DNA from: Pleurotus ostreatus/Saccharomyces cerevisiae fusant
Taxonomy: Eukaryota > Opisthokonta
Assembly (NCBI GenBank): GCA_024196135.1
Contig: JAMQCK010000114.1
Location: 1 to 61,155 of the forward strand
Reading direction: 5' to 3'
DNA: 61,155 nt
A model generated the notes under the pieces. It did not search any database and was not told the origin of the DNA. It saw nothing but the letters and a program-made list of their open reading frames with translations. This document shows positions 35,370 to 46,050 of the stretch, one piece after another; positions within the stretch are counted from its first letter, which is position 1; each line of letters starts with the position of its first letter. Made by a program: the position numbers and the translations under genes.

Positions 35370-36158
35370 TCATATTGCATACGCCGCCCAGTGCGCCTTC
35401 GCCACCGCATGAAACTGCGCCAACCTCAACATCGCCGCCTTCCTAAACTCCAGTTTATCCATATCCGCCCCCAACTGCAACCGCCCATTCCTCTCCGGCA
35501 TCACCGTCGCGCACCTCCTCACCTCCATCTTATTCGGCACCGGGCTCAGCCCCAGCATCGCCGCCTTGCTCAGCATGAGCGTCACGGGCACGAGGTAGAA
35601 CACAGGCCGCGTGCCGACGAACGCGACGCAGGGGATGGTCATGATGTCGAGCGGGGGCGCGCCGTGCGAGGTGCGCACGTAGTTGTTGTGTTGGAAGGCC
35701 GCGATGGCGCAGGCTATGAGCGCGGGCTCGGGGTCCTGAGAGAGGCCGTTGGACAGCGGCTTGTCGTGCACGAGGACGAGGAGGACCATGTTGGCGGGGC
35801 CGATCAGGCATAGGTCGGGCTCGGCGAGCGCGCGCTTGCCGCAGCAGGTGAAGGGGAGGGAGTAGTGGATGAAGAGATCGGACCCGCGATCGGGGTAGTT
35901 GAGCAGCTCGAGGGTGCGCCGGCAGAATTCGGTGGTGACGACGTGGGGGGAAGAGGGAAGGGTGGAGATGCTCTTGAAGTATCTGTACAGGGTGATGTCG
36001 AGATCGGGAGATTGCAAGGTCCCGTTGACGACTAGGGGATCGACGTCCAATTCCTCGAATATCGAGACAGTGAGGCCCTTGAAGAAGTCGGGCGCAGCAA
36101 CATCCACCATAGTAATGCTGTAGGACACCAGGTCCTTCGCGGTCCAGTCTTTGGACAT
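35370..36158 (-). CDS. Agaricomycete orphan-family protein, possible PD-(D/E)XK-like fold
   Basis: Intronless gene of 262 aa, unusual in this intron-rich window. It contains EPDLCLIGPANMVLLVLVHDK, then DPEPALIACAIAAFQHNN and IPCVAFVGTRPVFYLVPVT. I recall this pattern from a large family of uncharacterised proteins, many copies per genome, in mushrooms and polypores. The order E..D..[hydrophobic]..xDK is reminiscent of PD-(D/E)XK nuclease-like cores. Where relatives tend to have an acidic residue before DK, this copy has His, so it may be inactive if the fold guess is right. No function is known. The ATG at 36158 is the first in frame. Confidence 0.6.
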   Translation of the reverse strand: MSKDWTAKDLVSYSITMVDVAAPDFFKGLTVSIFEELDVDPLVVNGTLQSPDLDITLYRYFKSISTLPSSPHVVTTEFCRRTLELLNYPDRGSDLFIHYSLPFTCCGKRALAEPDLCLIGPANMVLLVLVHDKPLSNGLSQDPEPALIACAIAAFQHNNYVRTSHGAPPLDIMTIPCVAFVGTRPVFYLVPVTLMLSKAAMLGLSPVPNKMEVRRCATVMPERNGRLQLGADMDKLEFRKAAMLRLAQFHAVAKAHWAAYAI

Positions 36159-36334
36159 GGTCGACGATGACGGCTGTGGTCAACCAGCACTACCCTCGGT
36201 ATCGATCACGCACCTTGCTTCGCATCCGTATGCAGCATGCACGCCAGCGCTGCCCGCGGGGACGTAGAAAGGTATAGTGATTACAGATATCCGGTTCACA
36301 ACAATAGATACATCGCGCATGACGCGCCTAGCGT

Positions 36335-37342
36335 TTACAGCAATCCCGGCTCCTCCTGGATCGTCCTCTTGATCTTCAGCAGGATGGCCGTCTTCCAGTT
36401 GTCGAGCTTGCTGATGCGATCGTACTCGAAGACGGCGCCGGTGAAGGCTTCAGTATCGCCGGCCTCAATAGCTTCAATGAGGGCCTTGCCAAACTTGGCC
36501 TCTCGAGTGGACTCGAACGTCACGTCCTGTCGCTCGTACTTCGTGAGATTGCGGCGAGCGGTGACGGGGTCCTAGATGACCGTCAGCTAGGGTCGTGGGC
36601 CTTCATAGCGTACGCACGTTCATGGCAAGCGCACAGAGCGTAGACCGCAACCAATACTCCTTGACGCTGTACTTGGTCAAAGCGGACGTCAAGGAGTGAT
36701 CTGCGACCTGCTCGTAGCGAGCGATAGCCCGAGGGTAGTCCTCAAGCTCGGCGTAGAGGTCGGCAGCGTCCTTGAAGCAGCCCATAGCAGTGCTACAGCA
36801 AGTCAGTAATAGCCCGACAAAAGCAATGCATCACTCACGCAGTAGCATCCTCCTGGGCATACCACTCGGCTGCCCGCTCGAAGCTCTCGCATGCCTTCCG
36901 TATATCATTGGCCTCTTGCAGGTGAATTTGGCCAATCTCCTTCTCTCTGTCCGCAGCCTGGCGGAAGCGACCACTAGCAGTCAAGTGCACAATCGTCTGG
37001 GCGAGCGCCTGCACGGCCACTGCGAGGGATCAGTGATGCATCAGAAATACCTGGCCAGCACTCACAGTCGGGGTATCCGCGCTTGTACGCCTTCGCAGCG
37101 TTCCACCACGCATTCGCTGCATCGTTGATCTCCTTGCACTTCTCGCGGCACTCCGCCTCCCGGGCATGGCAGTCGCCGGCCTCCTTGAACTGCTTGTCCA
37201 TCTTGAACGCGTTCGCGGCCTGCTGGTACAGATCGCCCGCCTCCTCGAACTTGGTGGTCGACGAGGAGAACCATCCTGTGGACGAGTTCGCCTTCTTGTC
37301 TGCTTTCTCGACGAGCGTCTGCGCGGGGGACTTGGCGGGCAT
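36335..37342 (-). CDS. SEC17: Alpha-SNAP (Sec17), SNARE disassembly adaptor
   Basis: Cytosolic adaptor that binds cis-SNARE complexes and recruits the ATPase NSF/Sec18. Four or five exons giving about 290 aa. The N-terminal helix reads PAQTLVEKADKKANSSTGWF, followed by TPR-like helical hairpins: FEEAGDLYQQAANAFKMDKQ, AANAWWNAAKAYKRG, ACESFERAAEWYAQED and CFKDAADLYAELEDYPRA. The C-terminal helix DNWKTAILLKIKRTIQEEPGLL carries the hydrophobic Leu-Leu end needed to stimulate NSF. Length and order match the family with no missing part. The gene is divergent from PCM1, with about 170 bp between the start codons, so they share a promoter region. Confidence 0.93.
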
Positions 37343-37511
37343 GGCTGCTGTTGACAAGGCGCGACTCGAGGCGGAGCGCAGCCAGTGCCTGCTGATTTCC
37401 GTCCGGGGCTAGTGACGTACACGCGACCGTGGCGGTGCAGCAGCGCGTTGGGCTGCCGAGGCGCGACTGGGCGCTTCCTTCCATCTCTTTCCATCTACCA
37501 CCACCGCGACC

Positions 37512-39438
37512 ATGTCTCTCCACACGCAGAACATTCAGCAACTCTCCGATGCGCACCCAAAGCCGGAAAACAGGCACTTTCAGTACGGCACCGCTGGCTT
37601 TCGGACTCTGTATGTCGCCGCGGTTGCCACCCAGCAGTGAGATCTTGACGATCGTCCAGAGGATCGCTCTTGGACTCGGTCGTATACCGCGTCGGTATAC
37701 TAGCCGGCCTGAGGAGCAAGAAGCTTGACGGCCAGACCATCGGCGTCATGGTCACCGCGTCCCATAACCCAGAGGCCGTGCGTCCTGCCTTACTTCTCAG
37801 AGGCAATTACGCTAACGCGACTCAGGACAACGGCGTCAAGCTCGTAGACCCGTACGGCGAGATGCTCGAGGCGTCTTGGGAAGTGTACGCCACGAAACTC
37901 GCCAATGCACCCGATCTCATCGCCGCACTCGAGGAAGTGGTCCGCGATGCAGAGATCGACTTGTCCAAACCCTCGCGCGTGGTGTACGCTCGCGACACGC
38001 GTCCATCCGGTGCCTCCCTCGTTGCTGCACTAGAGGATGGCTTCAAGGCAGTCGGCGCGGAGGCTCGCAACGCCGGCGTAACTACCACGCCGATCCTCCA
38101 TTACCTCGTCCGCGCTATCAACACCAAAGGCACTAAGAACAGCTACGGTGTTGATTCTGAGGAGGGATACTTCGAGAAGATGACTGGCGCATTCAAGAAG
38201 CTTGTGGTCAGTTGACTTCGTCCCATTGGTTCCTCGCAAGGTGACTGACTGTATTCGCAGGCCGGGCGCCCACCGAGGGAACCTCTTCTCATTGACTGCG
38301 CGAATGGTGTCGGCGCAAAGGCCGCTGAAGAGCTCATCACCTACCTCGGCGACTCGCTGCCTCTCGTTCTCGAGAACACCGACACGACAACGCCGGGCGT
38401 ATTGAACAACATGTGCGGCGCGGACTTCGTGAAGACCACGCAGAAACTGCCTCCTTCACTCGCCAACAAGCTCAAGCCAGGCCAGAGAGGCTGCAGTCTT
38501 GACGGCGATGCCGACCGCTTGATGTACTTCTACCTCGATGAGCAGGGTCATTTCAGGATGCTTGACGGCGATAAGATCGCGACGCTCGTCGCTAGTTTTA
38601 TTGGCGAGCTCGTCAAGTCGGCAGGCCTCGAGGACCATGTCAAGGTCGGCAGCGTGCAGACGGCGTATGCGAACGGTGCGTCTACGAAGTACTTGTCAGA
38701 GGTTGGTCTATTTCTTGTTGTGCAAAGAATATATGCTCACCTGCACAGCGCTTGCCTGTCCGCTGCGTCGCTACTGGCGTGAAGCACCTGCACCACGCAG
38801 CAGAGAACTTCGACGTCGGTGTCTACTTTGAGGCGAATGGCCATGGAACTGTGCTCTTCTCCCCCGCCACTATGGACAGGCTCCGGGAGTATCAGCCAAC
38901 AACGCCTGCTCAAGCCACCGCTCACGAGCATCTCCTCAACCTCACTCTCCTCATCAACCAGGCCGTTGGCGACGCACTGTCCGACATGCTCCTGGTCGAG
39001 GTGGTTCTCGCGCACAAGAACTACAGCGGCGTCGAGTGGGACTCGCTTTACACCGACTTGCCGAACCGTCTTGTCAAAGTTGTCGTCGGGGACCGCAACG
39101 CGTTCCAGACGGAGGATGCGGAACGGCGATTGGTGAAGCCCGAGGGGCTGCAGGCCCGGATCGATGAATTGGTGCACCGATACGAAGGCGGCCGCTCGTT
39201 TGTGCGGCCGAGTGGCACGGAGGATGTCGTCCGAGTGTACGCGGAGGCGGTCATCAGGGCACAGGCTGACGGTACGTTTGCATCACCTTTGACTCTGAAT
39301 TACCTTCATTCTCTCCATCACTGTTGCGTCCGCATACATGTCTGACACGTCCTCGCAGAGCTGGCATTCCGGGTGGCAGGGCTCGTGTACGACACCGCAG
39401 GCGGCGATCCTGCGAAGCGGCCGAAGGAATTCCTTTGA
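37512..39438 (+). CDS. PCM1: Phosphoacetylglucosamine mutase (AGM1/PCM1)
   Basis: Converts GlcNAc-6-phosphate to GlcNAc-1-phosphate on the way to UDP-GlcNAc, the precursor of chitin and N-glycans. It belongs to the alpha-D-phosphohexomutase family. Key sites are visible: the phosphoserine loop VTASHNPEADNGVK (after splicing), the substrate-orienting YARDTRPSG, the Mg-binding loop DGDADRLMYFY, the sugar-binding segment ANGHGTVLFS, and the phosphate-binding loop FVRPSGTEDVVRVYAEA near the C-terminus. About six exons and 550 aa, the usual length. The start MSLHTQNIQQLSDAH at 37512 is the first ATG, and the first intron falls just after GTAGFRT. Confidence 0.94.
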
Positions 39439-41444
39439 GCCGACGGCAGGGCGTGCGGTGCATAGACGATGAAGTCGATGAGCAGTCGGTTTCGGGAAGG
39501 CCTTTGAAGTCTTCGTATCGTGCTGGAGAAAAGGCAGTCACAAGAGGAGTGCAGTATGTACAACGTGTAATATTTACAAACCGGGAGGTGACCGACGTCA
39601 AAGCCAGCGGGCTTGCAGTTGAGCAGCGCTTGAGAAGTTCAAGCGCAATTCAGAAACAATCCTACAAGTTTCCCTGATGCCCGCCCGTTTCGTAAAAATT
39701 CTGGGATGTAGATGGGATGCTATAGAATAGAAATGAACTGCGTAAAGTGTGCGGAGACGTTTTCGTACAGATGGAAATGGGAAACAGCTGCAAGGAGGCC
39801 GAAATGAGCAGTCACGGAATCACATCGGTTGTACCGAAGCTATTGTAGACCACGTGAGTGTAGACCAGTGTACAACGGCAAATTCCGGTGTCGGCACCGA
39901 TAAATCACCTGATTGGTTGAAGTCCAGGTCGGCGTCTTGCACGCCATCTTCACCACGCTTCCTTTACTTTACTCGCTTGTAATTATACGTATTGGCCTCC
40001 AATACTCACTATACATATATCGAGTAGCAAGAAGAATGCCTACGCGATGGCCAGCGCGTTCTACTTCGGAATGCCCTTCCTGTCAACAATCCTGACATGG
40101 AGATGGGCGGAAAATAAAGGAGACAATCCTTGAGGTGCGTAACAACTCAACTGCCTTGAGTTACTGCAAGTGAGCTACTGGCCGACAAGCAAACTCCCGG
40201 CATACGGAAGGTACTCCTCAAACGAAGGACTTGAACAGAGTGTCCGCGTGTTTCGTTCTTCATCTCCCCCTCTGCGACGTCTCGGGAGGCCTTCATCACT
40301 TCCACCCACACAGGTGCGAGGAAGGAGATATAGATGGAAGGAATATCGCGCATGATGACCGCGCTTTCAAGGTGGCGACGGCAGGCGTCTTAAATTGGAC
40401 GAGGAAGAAAGAGTCTTCTGTGCAGGCCGCATTGTTTCGGAGGGCAGGGAAGACGGGCGCGAACATGCTCACATGCGTGAGTGGCGTCAGTGCGGGAAGG
40501 GGGAGACAAAGGGGAGAGGGACTGTGTGTAGAGAAACAAGAGGTCAAATTCTCATCGGCAGTCCTCAGGGAAGGCGTACCTGCAGTACGGTGAGCGACCG
40601 TCGTGCGTAAGTCGTCCCCTTGGGGCCGGCCCCAAGAGAGGCCAAGAGCGCAGGCCGTGATTCAACACACGGCGCTAAGCACATGCACTGAGGCCCAGGG
40701 AGAAGGAAATCTGGAGACACGAATCGACCTCTTCATTGCATAAGCGAGGTGAAGAAAGGCGAGGAGAGGGCAAGGGGGAACTAGCAAAGGGGGTCGTTGT
40801 GCTGGTGCATGTAAGCAGAAAGCTCGCAGGCGCGAGAAAAACTCTTCTAGATTCGACCTCTATCGAAGACGGAAAAAATGCGCGCAAAAAGGCCAGTGAG
40901 GCCTTTGGAGAATTTGCGCTATTGTCATCCTACAAGCTCACTAGACCGAATCATTGCCAGTCGTGTCCGAAGGATCCAGCGTTTGAGTACGTAGTACCCG
41001 CTACGCAAGCAAGGTTGGGAAAGCCGGCCCCGCCGGATTACTCCGAGGCAGCCCAAAATTGGGCGGCTCTGTAGAGCGATAACGAAGATAAAGTAGTGTA
41101 TCCTTGGGCGCATGTACTTACGGCCATAAAGCCATTGTTCTCGATATATCCAGCTCCGGGATGGCGCCATCGCGCGGCGGAATTGCACGAGAAGCGTCGG
41201 GATGGCGTCAGGACGCGTCGGGATTGCGCGGGAAAACGCGGGGAAGTCGACAGAATGAGGAGGCCACGTGCCCGCGATCGCGCCACACGCGCCATCCTTG
41301 TCGCTGTTTACGTTCCAGCCATGACTCGCTTCAGGGCACGCTGGTGGCGCGCCGCACAGGAATGCAGAGCTAGACTCTTCTCTTTCCAGCCTTTATCTAG
41401 AAGGACCGCCTGAGTTTGAGTGACCCTTCCCCCATCCCACGACT
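39439..41444. other. 2-kb intergenic region
   Basis: The longest gene-free stretch. Short open frames occur on both strands but none has a domain, a good start and splice sites. An 18-bp perfect palindrome lies at 40619-40636. The last ~200 bp upstream of DUG3 contain several short CGCG-rich words. A non-coding RNA or a small species-specific gene cannot be excluded. Confidence 0.4.
40619..40636. repeat. Perfect 18-bp palindrome
   Basis: CTTGGGGCCGGCCCCAAG reads the same on both strands. It is isolated, with no matching flanking arms beyond these 18 bp. Confidence 0.6.
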
Positions 41445-42929
41445 ATGTGCCGCTTCGTGATCTACAAGGGCACCTCGCCCGTCCAGCTATCTCATGTGCG
41501 TATGTGCGAGACGGACAAAGGGAACGGCGAGCTTACCTTGCCTCTAGCTCCTCACACGACCATGCCACTCCATCATCAACCAGGCATTTGACTCGCGCTT
41601 GCGGCTCGACCATCGGAGACCCATGAACGGAGATGGCTTCGGCGTCGGTGCGTAGACGTGTCACCCTCGGAGAGGACCGCAACTCACCTACTTCTCAGGT
41701 TGGTATGATTGCCAGGCCAACGACGAGCTCGGACATCAACCCTGCATCTTCACCTCCGTCACGCCCGTGAGCTTCGTATCTGCTCATGAGTGTTCCTTCG
41801 CTCACCATCGCCCTCCCCCAGGCATGGAACAACGTCAACCTCCAGCGTCTCGCGGAGAAGATCAAGTCCCCGCTCGTCTTGTGCGTAGCCCCTAGATCGA
41901 CTTCGTCGCGTACCACGATGCTGACGCGCTTCGCGTAGTGGTCACGTTAGGGCGACGACCGCCGGCTCGCTGTCACTGGACAACTGCCACCCGTTCACAC
42001 ATGGGAAGCTCATGGTGCGCAGGGTCGATTGACCGTGTCGGGCACTATGCTGATGACCGTTAATAGTGGATGCACAACGGCGGCATCGCCGACTTCCCGC
42101 GCATCAAGCGCAGGCTGCAGACTGAGCTCCCCGACGTAGCGTTCAACATGGTGCAGGGAAACACCGGTACGCTTGCTCGCTACCCTAATACACTTTCCCA
42201 CTTATTAAGAACTCCTCGTAGACTCCGAATGGGCCTTCGCCGTCTTCCTCTCCAAGCTTCCCGACCCGAACGCGAAGTCGTTCAAGACGGCCGAACTGCG
42301 TCAGGCCATGACCGAGACCATCGCACACATCAACCGATTAACAGAGGAGGCTGGCAGCACTGAAGTAGGCACGAATCTCTGGCTCGAAGTACGCAAGCTG
42401 ACACCTTCCTTAGCCGAGTCTGATGAACTTCTGCGTAACCGATGGCGAGAGCGTTATCGCTACGCGATACGTATCGTCGCGGACTGATGAGGCTGCTTCG
42501 CTGGTAAGTAGAAGTTTCTACATCTGCCTGCTCAGATGCCAATCTCCATGATCAGTGGTTCTCCTCGGGTACAACCTTCAGCGAATACGCCGACGGTGGG
42601 CACTACAAGATGGCCAAGGAGGACAAGCGGGAAAACATCATCATGGTCGCCAGCGAGCCCCTCACCTTCGAACGAGGTACGCATCCGAGGTCAAGCCGTC
42701 TATACATCCGCCGGCTAACCACCCTATTTTGCCAGCCGACTGGATGGAAATCAAGACGAACAACATGATCGTCATCACGCCGAAGATGAACGTCCTGCAG
42801 ATCCCCATCATCGACAAGTACTACGTGCAGCCCTCACACCCGGACGCGGCGCTGAGGAACTCGGACTTCGCGCAGGAGAAGGGGTACCTGAACCCGCACC
42901 AGTCTGCGCAGGCTGTCGCTGTTCATTGA
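41445..42929 (+). CDS. DUG3: DUG3-type class II glutamine amidotransferase (glutathione degradation)
   Basis: Cytosolic N-terminal-nucleophile amidotransferase-like protein. In yeast Dug3 pairs with Dug2 to cleave the gamma-glutamyl bond of glutathione, and Dug1 then splits Cys-Gly. The nucleophile Cys2 is exposed after removal of Met: the protein starts MCRFVIYKG. Further class II blocks are DHRRPMNGDGFGVGWYD, FGHVRATTAGSLSLDNCHPF and WMHNGGIADF, followed by NTDSEWAFAVFL. Around ten short exons give about 370 aa, the usual length. The Dug1 and Dug2 genes are not in the window. Start at 41445 is fixed by the need for Cys at position 2. Confidence 0.9.
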
Positions 42930-43243
42930 TGAGGGTCTTGTTGTGACTGTTTCGCTGGGGCACTGCTCTTGGATCTTACCGTATATCTTGCTATCTTGCT
43001 TAGTGTTAGCTCTGTAGTCTAGTCGCGCTATAATGTCTACTCTGGAATTTTGCAATGCTCTTTCACTGTAAATCTGTCTCAATCAGAAACTGACAAGTAC
43101 TCCGGAAGTGCGGCCCGACGCGCGGATACCTGCAGACAATGGTTTCCGTTCTTGTCCACTTGCTTTCATGAAGCTGGCGTCACGGCGCCTGTAAGACGCG
43201 TCCGGCCTCCCAAAATTCTGCTGTAACGACCCTCACGGCCGCG
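42930..43243. other. Intergenic: DUG3 to ICE2
   Basis: About 310 bp between two genes in the same direction. Nothing recognisable beyond expected terminator and promoter. Confidence 0.5.
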
Positions 43244-44567
43244 ATGAACAAGTACTGGATCCTCTGGAGCGGCGTCTCCCACATATCACGGTACGTCGCG
43301 CTCCGCGCGGGAAAGAAAGGGCGCGTCTGACACGCGCCACCAGACTTTCCACCGTCCTCCAGATCCTCATCTTCCTCCCTCTCACCCTCGTCACGCTCTC
43401 CAAGTCCGCCTTCCTCCTCCTCTCCCTCCTCCTCACATGCCACTCCCTCATTCACGGCACGCTCATCGCGTTCTGGGGCTCGCAGGCGCTGTCGCTGCTG
43501 CAGGTGCCGATGCACCCCTTCCTCCTGCTCGTGTGCTTCAATGTGTTCTCGTCGCCGGCGCCGCCGTGGCTGGAGTCCGCGGCGGAGTGGTGGGGGACGA
43601 TCCTCACGTACTTTGGGCCGGGGTTTTGGATTTTGGAGAGCGTGTCGAGCTTGTTGGTTGCGCAAAAGCTTGGGCAGGAGGGGAAGCGGCTCGTGAGCGA
43701 GACAGACGGTTATCAGCTTACCCTGCTGATTGCGAGTGCGAGCACGTACGTCGCGTCGGCGTGGTGGTATGTTAGCGTGCGTATCATTGCCTCCATCTCA
43801 TTGTATGTGCACTAACAGTCCCTAGTCGTACCCCGCCGCTGCAACCTCCCCCCTCGCTGCGACCCTCCTAGGAGTCGCACCCGCATCCCTATTCTTCCTC
43901 ACCTTCATCGGCTTCACCCTCCGGAGAACAAACATCATTGAGTCCGCTGGGATGGCTCTCTTTCTCGCGTACAACGTGTGGTTATGTGGCTTCGACCAGT
44001 CAGGGGAGAGTGCATCAACCGCCTCCTCATTCCCGTGAGTCTATCTCAAGTCTTCCACGGTTTCCTATAGTTGACGTCGTGCCCAGCGTCTACCTGCCGT
44101 GGTTCGACGCTCTGATTAACTTCGTCATGAACACGCTGCCCAAGCCTGTGCTCGTCGCGCTCTTGTACCGACTGACGATATTGCATCTGGCTTCAAGGAT
44201 ATTGCCCACCATCGGCGCGGATAGCTGGGATGCTGTCGAAGGCGTTGACAATGGGTGGGACGGGCGACCGGTACGAATCTTCATTCACACCCAGCGTGCC
44301 CCTGGCTAACGTCGCCACAGACCTCCACTCTGACGCGCATACTGTTGACGTATAGACAGTTCATCTTCGTCACTGTCTACACGCACTTGTTGCGTGAGTT
44401 TCTGCAGTTTCTGGCGCTGGCGGTCTTTGCTGATCTCTTCCCCAGTCCTCGACAACTCGTCGCAAATATGGTGGCGATGGCTCAACATATTCTTCACGCT
44501 CATCATGTGGGCAGTCGAGCTGCTTGTTAGCCCCGACGACGATGCCAAGGGATGGAAGGTGGACTAA
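43244..44567 (+). CDS. ICE2: ICE2-like ER membrane protein
   Basis: Multi-pass ER protein of the ICE2 family. In yeast it shapes cortical ER and links lipid droplets to membrane phospholipid synthesis. About six exons give roughly 390 aa with eight or more hydrophobic spans. Matches to the family pattern as I recall it are GPGFWILESVSSLLVAQKLGQE, TNIIESAGMALFLAYNVWL, LALLYRLTILHLASRILP-like wording, FVTVYTHLL and the C-terminal WWRWLNIFFTLIMWAVELL. The last block requires splicing out a short intron after YTHLL. The protein ends DDAKGWKVD, a soluble tail. I rely on recalled motif order; no transporter family fits better. Confidence 0.75.
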
Positions 44568-44669
44568 TGGCGCGCTATGCGAAGTCTCCTGGAAGGCGAT
44601 TCATCTTGGGTGGTATCATTTGCAAAAACAGTCCTACCTATATTGTACACGGACATGAGTTCTAGTATG

Positions 44670-45348
44670 CTAGTGATTTGCTTTCCATTGTGCTGTCTCC
44701 TCAGGCTCTCCCTCGTAGTATTCCCGCTTCCATATCTGTGCTTTGCGCTTGACCTCCTCTAAAATATACTCGCACGCCACGAAGGCTTCTTTTCTATGAG
44801 GTGACGAGACGGCGATGACTGGCAACACGTTCATGAGCTTCTGGGCTCGTTCGGCCTGAGAAAGCGCACCAATGGAAGGCTGCCCGACGGGTACCGTGCC
44901 CAATCTATGATACACAGCACACCGTATGATAGGTGTGACCTCTTGTCCGTCCGCGCTATGTTCTGACCTCGTCGACAAAGTTGAGGCCGATTTGATTATG
45001 CTCAGCATCGTCTTGATAGCGACCTTCGAGTAGGCCTGATATTCGAGGCGTGTGACGACCTTGCCTGGTAGACGTCCGCTCGTCAACAACGAAGGCAAAG
45101 AGAACGTGCCCGTCGAATCCTGTGCACCTTTGAACGAGTTGCGTGTCGTGCCTGCGTGGTCGAGTTCCAGCCAGCATTGCTTAGGTAGTTGCACCCGTAC
45201 CGATGAAGGACGCTATGGCGCCAGCGCGGTCGTCTTGTACGCACGCGAGGATGTCTTGCACCTCGAGGTCGTTGTGCGTGAGGACGCAGATGCCTTCGTC
45301 GTCTTCGATGACGGCGTCTGTGGACGCAGAGTGGGCTATGTCTGCCAT
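44670..45348 (-). CDS. MOCS2B: Molybdopterin synthase catalytic (large) subunit
   Basis: MoaE/MOCS2B-type subunit that adds two sulfurs to precursor Z, converting it to molybdopterin, with the small subunit MOCS2A as sulfur donor. The N-terminal part reads LTHNDLEVQDILACVQDDRAGAIASFIG, spliced to GTTRNSFKGKVVTRLEYQAY. Then CAVYHRLGTVPVGQPSI splices to VIAVSSPHRKEAFVACEYILEEVKRKAQIWKREYY, and the protein ends near WKANH. The catalytic and binding residues of the family (His-Arg in SPHR, Lys in the KxxxPIWK-like segment, terminal WK) are kept. About five exons and roughly 180 aa. One internal junction (around SARSEHSADG-like sequence at 44930-44990) is unclear. The small subunit gene is not in the window. 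Confidence 0.88.
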
Positions 45349-46050
45349 GAATATACACGGTCTTTGGTAGGGCCTGGCGGGTTTGCCGTAAATTTCTTCG
45401 CGGTGCCGTTATATGGTAAGCAAAGCGCGGTCCAGGCCAGCGCAGCTTGTAGGTGTTTGAGAGCAAGCTGCTTGAGGTCTGCTGCCTCTCTTGTACCGCG
45501 TGGTTAACTCGAGGTTAGTGCTAGCGACTATGTTTGCGTGAGAGTAGAAGACCTGCTATCGATGGGCATGAGAGAGATCGGATGGCCAACACCAGCGTCT
45601 TCATCAACCGATGCCGTTACCTCCGGCGCCTGCCCTTGGGATACTAGGATCGGGCGTCTATTATACCGTGACGGCTGCAAGGAGTGGAGATATGCACCTT
45701 TGCTCAGCACACTCACCTGCTAAGGGTTTGCTCACCGGCTGCCACTTGGTTTTTGTCCTCTGAGGTCAGGGAACAAGATGAGAGCGAGAGGAGATGATTG
45801 GCTGCGGTCTAAGCGCCGGATTGCCGAATCTTCCTCTTGAATCTGACCTGCAGGTCCTCTCGTGCCTTTCTTCTTTTTACTCTCATCTCCCATCTCGCGC
45901 TCTGCGACTGGCGAAATTCTGCCCTGTCTTTTGGCGCTGCAGGATCTCGAATTCTAGAAGCTGCTAGCTCGATCTCTGCGCCCGCCACGCCACTTTGGAC
46001 GACGTCCCGACGCGGCCTCGACAACGATCATCTTGCCTCACTCTGTCATC
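45349..46050. other. Intergenic between divergent MOCS2B and the RAP1-like gene
   Basis: About 700 bp holding two promoters. Short open frames here have no domain. No repeat or TATA box of note. Confidence 0.45.

Noticed and set aside
35530..36183. 217-codon Arg/His-rich minus-strand frame overlapping the orphan-family gene
   Set aside because: Alternative frame of the same exon; the other frame has the conserved family motifs.
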